Positions 34,802 to 44,176 of a stretch of DNA of 64,000 bases are shown piece by piece. This DNA comes from Stackebrandtia endophytica. GTDB lineage: Bacteria > Actinomycetota > Actinomycetes > Mycobacteriales > Micromonosporaceae. The translations under genes were made by a program, and so were the position numbers. The stretch lies in the NCBI RefSeq assembly GCF_006716355.1, contig NZ_VFOW01000001.1, positions 62,001 through 126,000 of the forward strand, given 5' to 3'. The notes beneath the pieces are model-generated. The model was not told where the DNA came from, made no database searches, and worked only from the letters and a program-made list of their open reading frames with translations. Positions within the stretch are counted from its first letter, which is position 1, and every line of letters begins with the position of its first letter.

Positions 34802-36877
34802 ATGAGCACCGACAGGGACACCGCCGAACAGGTCCTGCGTCGTCTGGCCGGTCCCACCGCGCGACTGCGCGACGACCAGTGGACCGCCATCGACGCGCTC
34901 GTGGGGCAGCACCGCAGAGTGCTGCTGGTGCAGCGCACCGGGTTCGGAAAGTCCGCGGTGTACTTCGTGGCCACGTCACTGCTGCGAGCCGCCGGGGCCG
35001 GCCCCACCGTCATCGTCTCCCCGTTGCTGGCGTTGATGCGCAACCAGATCGACGCCGCCGTCGCGGCCGGAATCCGCGCGATGACCATCAACTCCGCCAA
35101 CCGTCACGACTGGGACGAGATCACCACCGCCGTCGCCGACGACACCGTCGACGTCCTGCTGGTCAGCCCCGAACGGTTGAACAACCCCGACTTCCGGGAC
35201 AACGTACTTCCGAAACTGGCCGCTACCTGCGGCATGCTGGTCGTCGACGAGGCCCACTGCGTATCCGATTGGGGCCACGACTTCAGGCCCGACTACCGAC
35301 GCCTGAAGACCTTCCTCAGCGGACTGGACGAGACGATCCCGGTACTTGCCACTACCGCCACCGCCAACGAACGGGTCGGCGCCGACATCGCCGAACAACT
35401 CGACCTGCCGGGCCGTCCCAGCCTGGTGTTGCGCGGCAGCCTCGACCGGGAATCACTGTGGATGTCCGTGGTGGAGGTCGAATCGTCCCGGCGCCTGGCC
35501 TGGTTGGACGACTGGCTGGACCGACTGCCCGGGTCGGGCATCATCTACGCGTTGACCGTCGCCGACGCTGAACGCATCGCCGCGCACCTGTCCGACCGCG
35601 GCCACGCCGTTGCCGCCTACTCCGGTAAAACCGACACGGCCGAACGCATCGCGATGGAAGAGGACCTGCTCGCCAACAAGGTGAAGGCGCTGGTGGCCAC
35701 CAGCGCCCTGGGCATGGGTTTCGACAAACCCGACTTGGGTTTCGTGGTGCACGTGGGTGCGCCCTCCTCTCCCGTCGCCTATTACCAGCAGGTGGGGCGT
35801 GCCGGACGCGCCGTCGAACGCGCCGAGGTGATCCTGCTTCCCGCCGCCGAGGACGCCGCCATCTGGCGGTACTTCGCGTCGCTGTCGTTCCCGGGCCCCG
35901 ACGCCGTCGAGCGGACGCTCGCGGTACTCGCCGACGCCGGACGGCCACTGTCGACGGCCGCGTTGGAGACCGCGGTGGATCTGCGCCGCGCCCGACTGGA
36001 GATGATGCTGAAGGTCCTGGACGTCGACGGCGTCGTCAAACGGGTCAAGGGCGGTTGGGAATCGACCGGGCAAGCCTGGACCTACGACCGACAACGCTAC
36101 GAACGCGTCGATCAGGCGCGCCGCCACGAACAGGACCGGATGCGCGCCTACGCGGCCACCACCGGATGCCGTATGCGGTTTCTGCGCGACGAACTCGACG
36201 ACCCCACCGCCACCGACTGCGGACGATGCGACAACTGTGGACACCGCCGGTTCAACGCCGACATCTCCGCCACCGCCGTCGACGCCGCGCAGGCGAGCCT
36301 CGATCAGCCCGGGGTGGTCTGCCCGCCGCGTCGCATGTGGCCGGTGGGAATGGCGTCCCTGGGGGTGTCGCTGTCGGGCAAGATCGACCCCGCTTCACAG
36401 GCCGAACCCGGACGCGTCGTCGCCCGCCTGTCCGACCTGGGCTGGGGCAACCGCTTGCGGGACCTGTTGTCCGGACCCGACACCGAGATCCCCGACGCGA
36501 TCTTCAGCGCGGTCGTGAAGGTCCTCGCCGCCTGGGACTGGGACCGCCCCCAAGCGGTCATGTCGACCGGTTCCCGCACCCGCCCCACCCTGGTGGACTC
36601 ACTGGCACAACGGATCGCCACCGTCGGACGCATGACCTACCTCGGCAGTCTCCACCGCCTCACCGACACCCCGTCACGCCACCCCGACGGAACCAACAGC
36701 GCGACCCGGCTGCGGCAGGTCCACGACGCCTTCGACGTGCCCGGTCCCGTCACCGGTGGCGTCCTCCTCATCGACGACATCCGCGAATCCGGATGGACGG
36801 CGACCGTCGCCGCCGCCGCGCTTCGCCGCGCCGGAGCCGACCGGGTATACCCGCTGGCGCTCGCCCTAGACGGGTGA
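34802..36877 (+). CDS. RecQ-family DNA helicase with C-terminal phosphoribosyltransferase-like domain
   Basis: A 691-residue protein. The superfamily 2 helicase core has Walker A QRTGFGKSAVY (44-54), DEAHCVSDWGHDFR (149-162), ATTATANERV and GRAGRAVERAEV. A RecQ zinc-binding cluster follows with CRMRFLRDELDD and CGRCDNC. There is no HRDC domain. The last 40 residues hold GGVLLIDDIRESGWTATVAA, the PRPP-binding signature of type I phosphoribosyltransferases. The protein is likely a 3'-5' helicase whose tail binds a nucleotide or PRPP, linking repair to nucleotide metabolism. The start is ATG 34802; an overlapping TTG at 34742 is less likely. Confidence 0.88.
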   Translation: MSTDRDTAEQVLRRLAGPTARLRDDQWTAIDALVGQHRRVLLVQRTGFGKSAVYFVATSLLRAAGAGPTVIVSPLLALMRNQIDAAVAAGIRAMTINSANRHDWDEITTAVADDTVDVLLVSPERLNNPDFRDNVLPKLAATCGMLVVDEAHCVSDWGHDFRPDYRRLKTFLSGLDETIPVLATTATANERVGADIAEQLDLPGRPSLVLRGSLDRESLWMSVVEVESSRRLAWLDDWLDRLPGSGIIYALTVADAERIAAHLSDRGHAVAAYSGKTDTAERIAMEEDLLANKVKALVATSALGMGFDKPDLGFVVHVGAPSSPVAYYQQVGRAGRAVERAEVILLPAAEDAAIWRYFASLSFPGPDAVERTLAVLADAGRPLSTAALETAVDLRRARLEMMLKVLDVDGVVKRVKGGWESTGQAWTYDRQRYERVDQARRHEQDRMRAYAATTGCRMRFLRDELDDPTATDCGRCDNCGHRRFNADISATAVDAAQASLDQPGVVCPPRRMWPVGMASLGVSLSGKIDPASQAEPGRVVARLSDLGWGNRLRDLLSGPDTEIPDAIFSAVVKVLAAWDWDRPQAVMSTGSRTRPTLVDSLAQRIATVGRMTYLGSLHRLTDTPSRHPDGTNSATRLRQVHDAFDVPGPVTGGVLLIDDIRESGWTATVAAAALRRAGADRVYPLALALDG

Positions 36878-36966
36878 CACACGGTCACCCGATTCTGCGT
36901 GCCCCGCGATACACCTTGACCAGTGAGACCATGCGCGGCTTCGGCCACCGATTAGTCTCAATGGCG

Positions 36967-38700
36967 ATGCTCACCCTTCCTCACCCCGATCCGGGCACCC
37001 CGGATTCGCGCGGACCGATCCGGTATCTGTGGTGGCTGGTGGCCCGACAGCCCTGGCGGTGCGCACGCGGTGGCCTATGGGGATCACTGTGGATGGTGGG
37101 GCTGATGTTGCCACCACTGTTCATCTCCCGCGCCATCGACGACGGACTACGCCCCGGCGACACCGGCACCCTGCTGGCCTGGTCGGCCGCGATCGTGGCC
37201 GTCGGCGGTGTCAACGCCGCCGTCGGAGTACTGCGGCACCGCACCATGACCTTCGTCCGGCTCGACGCCTCCTGCCGCACCGTCGCCGTCGTGACCCGAC
37301 ACGCGGCCCGACTGGGCGCCGCGCTACCGAAACGAGTCTCCACCGGGGAAGCCGTCAGCATCGGCACCACCGACATCTCCCAGATCGCCATGGTCCTGAC
37401 CATGGTCGGGCCCGGCGTCGGAGCCGTCATCGCCTACGCCGTCGTCGGATTCCTCACCTTCGCGATCTCACCGCTACTGGCGCTGGTCGTCCTCATCGGA
37501 GTACCCGTGGTGACGTTCCTCGTCGGTCCACTCCTGACCCGACTGCAACGCAGCGAATCCGCCTATCGGGAACAACAGGGCCGACTCACCGCCCAAGCCG
37601 GCGACATCGTCTCCGGGCTCCGCGTCCTGCGCGGCATCGGCGGCGAAACCCTCTTCCTCAACCGATACCGCGACCGGTCGAGGCTCCTGCGCGACGAAGG
37701 ATACCGAGTCGGCCGCATCAGCAGCTGGATCATGGCCCTCGCCGCCGGCATCCCCGTCATCCTGTTGGCCACCGTGACCTGGCTGGGCGCGCAAATGGTC
37801 GCCCAAGACCTCATCAGCGTCGGCGACCTCGTCGCCGTCTACGGCTACTGCCTGGTCCTGGTCGTACCCGTCGGATTCCTCATCGAGGCAGGACACGACC
37901 TCACCCGGGGCCGCGTCGCCGCCCGCCGCGTCATCGCGATCCTCAACCTCGAACCCGACATCACCGGCCCCGCGGCCCCAGCGCCCGCATTCACCGGGCC
38001 CACCGATCTGACCGACCCGACATCGGGCCTGGAGATCGCCGCCGGGAAACTCACCGCTGTCGCCGCCACCGACCCGTCCCACGCCCTGGCCATCGCCGAC
38101 CGGCTGGGACGGTTCGTCGACTCCGACGCCACCATCGGCCGAACACGGCTCGACGCCATGCCCATCGAGGAGGTTCGCCGCCGCATCCAGGTGTGCGACA
38201 ACGACGCCCACCTGTTCTCCGGGAGCCTGCGCGACGTCCTCGACCCGTGGCACGACGCCACCGGCGACCAACTGGCCCACTGCGTTCACACCGCCGCGGC
38301 CGACGACGTCGTCGCCGGACTCCCCGACGGCCTCGCCTCCAACGTCGGCACCCAGGCACGCATGCTGTCGGGAGGCCAACGGCAACGTGTCCGACTGGCA
38401 CGCGCGCTCCTACCCGACCCCGAGGTGTTGATCCTGTTGGAGGCGACCTCCGCGGTCGACTCCCCCACCGAAGCCGTCATCGCCGACCGGTTGCGCACCC
38501 ACCGGCAAGGGCGCACCACCGTCGTCGCCAGCACGTCCCCGCTCATGCTCGACCGCGCCGACCGGGTCGCCTTCGTCGACGAGAACGGCGTCATCGCCAC
38601 CGGCACCCACGCATATCTACTGGTCACCCAGCCCGCCTACCGGTCTCTGGTCGACCGGTCGCTGGAGGACGACGAACCCGTCACGGAGGTGACCGCATGA
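36967..38700 (+). CDS. ABC exporter half-transporter with degenerate nucleotide site
   Basis: A 577-residue permease-ATPase. The transmembrane domain (about 1-320) is normal. In the ATPase the Walker A is lost (KLTAVAATDPSHALAIADRL replaces GxxGxGKST), the Walker B Asp is replaced (LILLEATSAVD) and the H-loop reads VASTSP. The signature LSGGQRQRVRLARALL is perfect. It should form a heterodimer with the next gene product, supplying the signature motif for the one working ATP site. ATG 36967 follows TAGTCT by eight bases; ATG 36961 is in frame. Its stop overlaps the next ATG as ATGA. Confidence 0.88.
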   Translation: MLTLPHPDPGTPDSRGPIRYLWWLVARQPWRCARGGLWGSLWMVGLMLPPLFISRAIDDGLRPGDTGTLLAWSAAIVAVGGVNAAVGVLRHRTMTFVRLDASCRTVAVVTRHAARLGAALPKRVSTGEAVSIGTTDISQIAMVLTMVGPGVGAVIAYAVVGFLTFAISPLLALVVLIGVPVVTFLVGPLLTRLQRSESAYREQQGRLTAQAGDIVSGLRVLRGIGGETLFLNRYRDRSRLLRDEGYRVGRISSWIMALAAGIPVILLATVTWLGAQMVAQDLISVGDLVAVYGYCLVLVVPVGFLIEAGHDLTRGRVAARRVIAILNLEPDITGPAAPAPAFTGPTDLTDPTSGLEIAAGKLTAVAATDPSHALAIADRLGRFVDSDATIGRTRLDAMPIEEVRRRIQVCDNDAHLFSGSLRDVLDPWHDATGDQLAHCVHTAAADDVVAGLPDGLASNVGTQARMLSGGQRQRVRLARALLPDPEVLILLEATSAVDSPTEAVIADRLRTHRQGRTTVVASTSPLMLDRADRVAFVDENGVIATGTHAYLLVTQPAYRSLVDRSLEDDEPVTEVTA

Positions 38701-40466
38701 GCCAGGCCACCGACGGGCATCTCCCGGTAGCCGACAAACGCACCGTCCGCCGCTCGGCGCTTCGGCTGCTGCGCACCGACCCCAAAGCACTCACCGTCGT
38801 GATCGGACTGTACTGCGCGGCGTCGTTGGCGGCGCTGGCCGGGCCCTGGCTACTGGGACAGATCATCGACCACGTCGGAGGCACCGACACCTCCGTATCC
38901 ACCGTGGACCGACTGGCGGCGACCTTCGCGCTGTTCGCGCTCCTACAACTGGTGCTCAACCGGTGGGCCCGCTACACCGCGCACCGATTCGGCGAACGCG
39001 CCCTGGCCCGCCTACGCGAGAACTTCGTCGAACGGACCCTCGACCTACCGATCGCCACAGTGGAGCAGGTCGGTTCCGGCGACCTCATGACCCGCAGCTC
39101 CGGCGACGTGGCCACCGTGGGACAGATGGTGCGCCAAGCACTACCGGAGATGTTCCTGGCACTGGTGCAAGCGGTGTTCATCGTGGCCGCGGTGTTCCTG
39201 GTGCATCCGCTGCTGGGATTGTGTGTCCTGTTCGCCGCCCCCACCCTGTGGTGGTTCACCCGCTGGTACCTGCGACGCGCCCGCACCGCCTACCTGGCCG
39301 AGGGCGCCGCCACCACCGAGATGTCCCAGACCCTGTCCGACACCGTCGAGGGCGCCCGCACCGTCGAGACACTGCGACTGACACGACACCGCATCGCCTT
39401 GGGCGACAACCGATTGAAAACCGTCGCCGACACCAGGACCCGCACCCTGTTCCTACGCAGCGTCTGGTTCCCGGCCGCCGACTTCTCCTATCCACTGCCC
39501 ATCGCCGCGGTCCTGCTGTTCGGTGGCCTCCTGTTCTTCCAGGACTGGTTGACACTGGGCGCGGTCATCACCGCGACCCTGTACCTGCAACAGCTGGCCG
39601 ACCCGCTGGACACCGTGCTCATGTGGGTGGAACAGCTGCAGCGCGGCTCGGCCTCCTACGCCCGTGTCGAAGGCGTCGGCATGATCGACACCTCACGCGA
39701 CCACACCGATCGGGTCCCCGCCGACGACCGCGTCGTCGTCACCGATGTCCGCTACGCCTACCGCGACGGCCACGACGTCCTCAACGGTGTAACGGTGACG
39801 GTCGAGCCCGGTGAGTACCTGGCCATCGTGGGTCCCTCCGGCGCTGGAAAGTCCACTCTGGGACGACTCGTGGCCGGCATCGACCGTCCCCGGACCGGCA
39901 GCGTCACCGTCGGCGGTGTCGCCGTCAGTGACCTGTCACCGGCGAAGCTGAGGGCACGGGTCGCGCTGGTCACCCAGGAACACCACATCTTTCTGGGGAC
40001 GCTGCGCGACAACCTGGCACTGGCCCGACCCGATTCACCCGACCGCGACATCCTCGCCGCATTGGAGGCCGTCGAAGCCGACTGGTTGGCCAAACTTCCC
40101 GACGGCCTCGACACCGAACTCGGCGCCGGTGGACATGCGCTGGACGCCGCGCAGGCGCAACAGGTCGCGTTGGCCCGACTGGTGTTGGCCGATCCGCACA
40201 CCCTCATCCTCGACGAGGCGACCGCCCAACTGGACCCGACCACCGCGCGTCAGGCCGAACGGTCGCTGGCGGCGGTGTTGCGCGGCCGGACCGTCATCTC
40301 GATCGCGCACCGGTTGCACACCGCCCACGACGCCGACCGCATCGCCGTCGTCGACGGCGGGCTCATCACCGAGTTGGGCAGCCATGACGAGCTGATCGCC
40401 GCCGACGGTTCGTATGCGGCGTTGTGGCGTTCCTGGCACGGGACCCCCGACACCGCCGCGAACTAG
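38697..40466 (+). CDS. ABC exporter half-transporter, canonical Walker motifs, degenerate signature
   Basis: A 589-residue permease-ATPase. The Walker A GPSGAGKSTLG, Q-loop LVTQEHHIF, Walker B LILDEATAQLD and H-loop IAHRLHTA are intact, but the signature LSGGQ is replaced by LDAAQAQQVALARL. This is the exact complement of its partner, so the heterodimer would have one functional and one dead ATP site, as in known heterodimeric multidrug exporters such as TM287/288 or BmrCD. The substrate is unknown. Start coupling is through an ATGA overlap. Its stop overlaps the convergent PspC gene by four bases. Confidence 0.9.
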   Translation: MSQATDGHLPVADKRTVRRSALRLLRTDPKALTVVIGLYCAASLAALAGPWLLGQIIDHVGGTDTSVSTVDRLAATFALFALLQLVLNRWARYTAHRFGERALARLRENFVERTLDLPIATVEQVGSGDLMTRSSGDVATVGQMVRQALPEMFLALVQAVFIVAAVFLVHPLLGLCVLFAAPTLWWFTRWYLRRARTAYLAEGAATTEMSQTLSDTVEGARTVETLRLTRHRIALGDNRLKTVADTRTRTLFLRSVWFPAADFSYPLPIAAVLLFGGLLFFQDWLTLGAVITATLYLQQLADPLDTVLMWVEQLQRGSASYARVEGVGMIDTSRDHTDRVPADDRVVVTDVRYAYRDGHDVLNGVTVTVEPGEYLAIVGPSGAGKSTLGRLVAGIDRPRTGSVTVGGVAVSDLSPAKLRARVALVTQEHHIFLGTLRDNLALARPDSPDRDILAALEAVEADWLAKLPDGLDTELGAGGHALDAAQAQQVALARLVLADPHTLILDEATAQLDPTTARQAERSLAAVLRGRTVISIAHRLHTAHDADRIAVVDGGLITELGSHDELIAADGSYAALWRSWHGTPDTAAN

Positions 40467-40666
40467 TACGCGCTGACGTATCGCTTCTCGTTGGGCATGA
40501 TCAGCCACAACGCCAGGTAGATGACGACTTGGGGCCCGGGGAGCACGCATGACACGACCGCGATGATGCGCATCGTGGTGTTGCTGATGCCGAACCGGCG
40601 AGCCAGGCCCGCACACACTCCGGCGATCATTCGTCCCTCACGTGGCCGATACAACTTGTTGTCCAT
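40463..40666 (-). CDS. PspC-domain small membrane protein
   Basis: A 67-residue PspC-domain protein: KLYRPREGRMIAGVCAGLARRFG is the signature, and VVSCVLPGPQVVIYLALWLIMP is the membrane helix. PspC proteins couple envelope stress to phage-shock or LiaS-type responses. Here it stands alone without pspA or a kinase. GGGAG lies upstream of the ATG. Confidence 0.93.
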   Translation of the reverse strand: MDNKLYRPREGRMIAGVCAGLARRFGISNTTMRIIAVVSCVLPGPQVVIYLALWLIMPNEKRYVSAY

Positions 40667-40797
40667 CCGGCTGCTCCCGCCCGTTTCGTTTCGACAACGT
40701 TTGTCGATGTATCAAGCATGACGCGGATGGGTGGCGACCGCATCAGGGTGTACACCCAGTTCCCCCCGATGTCGTAACCCGATGGCAGGCTGATCCG

Positions 40798-41433
40798 GTG
40801 ACTCTGTTCGGAATGGAACCTCGGGTCGTGACCGCGGGGGCGGTGCATCTGCCCGAGAGGTTCTCCGCGGCGCAGCAGCAGGGCCTGCTCAACCGGTGCC
40901 GCCGGTGGGCGGGTGAGCCGGCGGGACTTCACCGGGTGCGGATGCCGCGGGGCGGGATGATGTCGGTGCGTCAGGTGTGTCTGGGCTGGCACTGGTCACC
41001 GTATCGGTACCGTCGTGTCACCGACGACGGGCGTCCCGTTACGGCGTTCCCGGCCTGGTTGGGCGCGTTGGCGGTCGAATGTGTCACCGCCGCCTACGGT
41101 TCGGCCGATGATTTCGCGCCCGACGTCGCCATCGTCAATCACTACTCCGGCGGCGCACGCATGGGTATGCATCAGGACAACGAGGAGGCGTCTGCCGCCC
41201 CGGTGGTGTCGATCAGTCTCGGGGACACCGCCCTGTTCCGGTTGGGTAACACCGACAACCGCAACCGGCCGTGGCATGACCTGCGGTTGTCCTCCGGTGA
41301 CGTGTTCGTCTTCGGGGGGCCCGCACGACGTGCCTTCCACGGGGTCCCCAAGGTGTATCCCGGCACCGCACCACCTGGCCTGGACGGCATCGTCGGTCGG
41401 TGGAACATCACGGTCCGACAGACCGGTCTGTAG
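40798..41433 (+). CDS. alkB: AlkB-like 2-oxoglutarate/Fe(II) dioxygenase
   Basis: A 211-residue oxidative demethylase that repairs alkylated bases. The Fe(II) ligands are visible as H125-x-D127 in GMHQDNEE and H181 in AFHGVPK, and the 2-oxoglutarate arginine in RWNITVR. The VNHYSGGARMG strand contacts the substrate. GTG 40798 (MTLFGMEPRVV) is selected because this N-terminus resembles other actinobacterial AlkB proteins; ATG 40813 is possible. No ada gene is adjacent. Confidence 0.92.
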   Translation: MTLFGMEPRVVTAGAVHLPERFSAAQQQGLLNRCRRWAGEPAGLHRVRMPRGGMMSVRQVCLGWHWSPYRYRRVTDDGRPVTAFPAWLGALAVECVTAAYGSADDFAPDVAIVNHYSGGARMGMHQDNEEASAAPVVSISLGDTALFRLGNTDNRNRPWHDLRLSSGDVFVFGGPARRAFHGVPKVYPGTAPPGLDGIVGRWNITVRQTGL

Positions 41434-41489
41434 CCGGAAAGTCTCGCGTTTAGCCGACCACGTCGGGTCGAAGGCGCGATAGTGGGCGC

Positions 41490-41816
41490 ATGGAGAAGTT
41501 CTCACTGCCGTCGGTGAGTCGACAGCACCTGGCGTTGGCGCGTGAATCCTCGGCCGGTCGCAGCACCGACACCGTGGTCGGTGGTTCCCGCCGCCGCTTG
41601 AGGCAGAGCGTCATGACGTTGGTCGCCGGATGTCGGCTGCCCGAACACGACTTCCCCGGCGAGGCCACCATCCAGGTCCTATCCGGCAGTATCCAGTTGG
41701 AGACCGCTCAGGAAACCGAACAGGCCGGCAGCGGAGACCTGTTGGTGATCCCACCCGAGCGGCACAGCCTGGTCGCGTTGGAGGACGCGGCGGTGTTGTT
41801 GACGGTGGTGAAGTAG
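41490..41816 (+). CDS. Small cupin-domain protein
   Basis: A 108-residue single cupin. ATIQVLSGSIQLETAQ and GDLLVIPPERHSLVALED form the two cupin motifs. Metal ligands are reduced, with one histidine left in each motif region, so a ligand-binding or quercetinase-like role is uncertain. GATAGT lies six bases before the ATG, a leaderless arrangement. It converges on the pentapeptide-repeat gene with six bases between the stops. Confidence 0.8.
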   Translation: MEKFSLPSVSRQHLALARESSAGRSTDTVVGGSRRRLRQSVMTLVAGCRLPEHDFPGEATIQVLSGSIQLETAQETEQAGSGDLLVIPPERHSLVALEDAAVLLTVVK

Positions 41817-41822
41817 TCCGCC

Positions 41823-42491
41823 TCATTCGTCGGGCAGGCGGATGGTGACGCCCAGTGCCCGCGCCAGCATGAATGTCAACGGTATGAGGTCGGTGGCCTC
41901 GATGACGGCGCCGGCCAGTGCCTCCACCCCGGAGACGTCGTCGAGGACGCAGTGTTCGAACCTGGCGCCGACGGCCTTGGCGTGGTGCAGTTTCGCACCG
42001 GTGAGGTCGCAGTTGACGAACCGTGCTTTGGACAGGTCGCAGTTGGTCAGATCGACCCCCGACATGCGGCAGTTGTCGAACACGACGTGGTCGAGTCGAC
42101 TGAACCGGAAACCCGCCAGGTCGAGACGGCATTCGGTGAAGGTCACGTCCTTCAACACCCCGTCAGTCCATTGCAGACCGGTGGCCCGGGCGTGTTCGAC
42201 ACTGCTGCGAAACAGTGAACTCCGCTCCGCCACCACCCCGGCTAGATTCACGCTACCGAATCGACAGTCGCGAAACGTTCCGCTGCGCCACACCCCGGCG
42301 GAGAAGTCGGTGCGATCGAACCGGCACTGCTCGACCTGGAAGTTGACCGCCTCCGCACCACAGTGGTCACCACCGGTGAACTCCAACTGCCACCAGTCGG
42401 ACTCCTCCTCCAACGGATGATCGACGTCCTCGGCCGGAGTCAACCGGGCCGGCATCTGCGGTGACGCCGGTCCCGAACGCGGTTTCGCCAT
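41823..42491 (-). CDS. Pentapeptide-repeat protein
   Basis: A 222-residue protein. From about residue 45 to 195 runs a series of A(D/N)LxX-type pentapeptides (VNFQV EQCRF DRTDF and SGVDL TNCDL SKARF and similar), predicting a right-handed quadrilateral beta-helix of about seven coils. The fold can mimic DNA and protect gyrase, as in MfpA or Qnr, but many members have unknown targets. It has an acidic, tryptophan-containing N-terminal segment. GAGGGG lies upstream of the ATG. Confidence 0.88.
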   Translation of the reverse strand: MAKPRSGPASPQMPARLTPAEDVDHPLEEESDWWQLEFTGGDHCGAEAVNFQVEQCRFDRTDFSAGVWRSGTFRDCRFGSVNLAGVVAERSSLFRSSVEHARATGLQWTDGVLKDVTFTECRLDLAGFRFSRLDHVVFDNCRMSGVDLTNCDLSKARFVNCDLTGAKLHHAKAVGARFEHCVLDDVSGVEALAGAVIEATDLIPLTFMLARALGVTIRLPDE

Positions 42492-42728
42492 GGTCGATGA
42501 AGCCCCTCACTGTGTCGATCACCAGGTCCGCCCCAGAATGGTGCATGGCTGTGACACCCGCGGGCTCACCCCCTGTTCGACACACCGACGAACTCGGCTC
42601 GAATACCGTGACGTCTATCCCCAGTCAATCAGCCGACCCAGCTGGTCGGCACATACCCACCCCCGACTGAACGCGGCACCTCCACCGATAATCGATACTC
42701 CACTGTCGATCACCTGGAAGGTGCCAAC

Positions 42729-43379
42729 GTGACGCTGCTCCTATTGCACGGCGGACTCTGGGAAGACATGACCGTCGAGAGGTTCTGGCGGACACCCGGT
42801 GTCCTCGACGGCCTCACCGGCGCCGGATTCACCTGCGTCGCACCACAACGACCCGCCCGACCGATTTCATGGGAATCCGAACTCGACCAACTCCACCAGT
42901 CGATACCCGACCACCCGTTCACCGTCATCGGTGCCTCCAACTCCTGCACCACAGCCGTCAAACTCGCACTGACCCACCCCGATCAGGTCACCGGGCTCGT
43001 CCTGGCGTGGCCGGCCACCTGCGGCGATCCCGAACTCGACCCCCGACTGGCCAGCCGCCTACGCCGGCAAGGAGCCACCGACACCGTCGTCCACGCCCTG
43101 TTGACCGGCCAGACCCTCCGGGGCCTCCACGACCACCAACTGGCGCGCCTGCCCATGCCCTGTGCCCTCATCCCCGCACCCGCCGCCTCCCCGACACACC
43201 AACGCCACACCGTCGACGCCCTCGCCGACCTCATCCCCCACAGCCACACACTGCCGGTATTCCCCGAAACGCCACACCCCGCATTCGCCGCCACCCGCAC
43301 CGACTTCCTGACCGCCCTCACCGGTTGGCTAGCCGGTATCGTCACCGCCACCCCCGACCGCCAAGAGGAGTCCACATGA
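42729..43379 (+). CDS. Small alpha/beta hydrolase
   Basis: A 216-residue alpha/beta-hydrolase-fold protein with the oxyanion strand LLLLHGGLWEDM and a nucleophile elbow VIGASNSCTTA, in which serine sits in a GxSxS-like GASNS rather than the usual GxSxG. A late histidine in ETPHPAF may complete the triad. It is probably a cytoplasmic esterase or related enzyme. The GTG start follows AAGGTG. Its stop overlaps the next ATG (ATGA), forming an operon with an oxidoreductase. Confidence 0.82.
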   Translation: MTLLLLHGGLWEDMTVERFWRTPGVLDGLTGAGFTCVAPQRPARPISWESELDQLHQSIPDHPFTVIGASNSCTTAVKLALTHPDQVTGLVLAWPATCGDPELDPRLASRLRRQGATDTVVHALLTGQTLRGLHDHQLARLPMPCALIPAPAASPTHQRHTVDALADLIPHSHTLPVFPETPHPAFAATRTDFLTALTGWLAGIVTATPDRQEEST

Positions 43380-44176
43380 ACCGATTCGACGGAAAGACCG
43401 CACTGATCACCGGCGCCGCACACGGAATCGGTCGAGCATGCGCGACCCGACTGACCGCCGAAGGCGCCCGGGTGGCCGTCACCGACATCGACATCGCCGC
43501 CGCCCGCTCGGTCGCCGCCGAACTGTCCGGCGCCGTCGCCCTCACCTGCGACGTCACCGACCCCGCCTCGGTATCCGACGCCGTCGCCCAAGCCGCCGCG
43601 CAACTGGGCGGAATAGACATCCTGGTCAACAATGTCGGCGTCGCCGGAGGCGTCCGCCTCGAAGACCTCGACGAAGCCGAATGGCACCGCCAAACCGACC
43701 CCACCCTCCACGGCACGGTCCGCATGATCAAGGAAGCGCTGCCGCACCTGCTCACCGCGACCGGCGGTGGCCGTGTCGTCTCCATCAGTTCCGTCAACGG
43801 CCTGGCCGCCATCGGCGACGTCGCCTATTCCGCGGCCAAAGCCGGCCTGGTCAACATGACCCAGAATCTCGCCGTCGACTACGGAGCGGTCCGTACCGAC
43901 AGTGTCGGTGCCGAGTCCGGGTGGATCCGTTTCAACGTCGTCGCGCCCGGCACCATCCGGACTCGCGTGTGGACACACAGCGACGAGAGCATGGAACGGA
44001 TGCGCCGCATCGAGAAGCTGTACCCGTTGGGACGTGTCGGCGAACCCGAGGACATCGCCGCGGCCGTGGCGTTCCTCGCCAGCGACGACGCCTCCTGGAT
44101 CACCGGCATCACCCTGCCGGTGGAAGGCGGATTCCTGACCGGTCCGGCCATCGCGATGCCCGGTATCGGCCGCTGA
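43376..44176 (+). CDS. SDR-family oxidoreductase
   Basis: A 266-residue classical short-chain dehydrogenase/reductase. The cofactor motif TGAAHGIG, NNVG, the catalytic Ser in SISSVNG and YxxxK in YSAAK are all present, and D-rich VTDIDIAAAR after strand 2 favours NAD(H). AGAGGAG precedes the ATG, which overlaps the hydrolase stop. The two enzymes may act on the same small molecule. The substrate is unknown. It is convergent with the AEC transporter. Confidence 0.92.
   Translation: MNRFDGKTALITGAAHGIGRACATRLTAEGARVAVTDIDIAAARSVAAELSGAVALTCDVTDPASVSDAVAQAAAQLGGIDILVNNVGVAGGVRLEDLDEAEWHRQTDPTLHGTVRMIKEALPHLLTATGGGRVVSISSVNGLAAIGDVAYSAAKAGLVNMTQNLAVDYGAVRTDSVGAESGWIRFNVVAPGTIRTRVWTHSDESMERMRRIEKLYPLGRVGEPEDIAAAVAFLASDDASWITGITLPVEGGFLTGPAIAMPGIGR

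Noticed and set aside
37029-38690. N-terminal extension of the second ABC half-transporter frame
   Set aside because: It overlaps the first half-transporter and is arginine- and proline-rich. The true start is the ATGA overlap at 38697.
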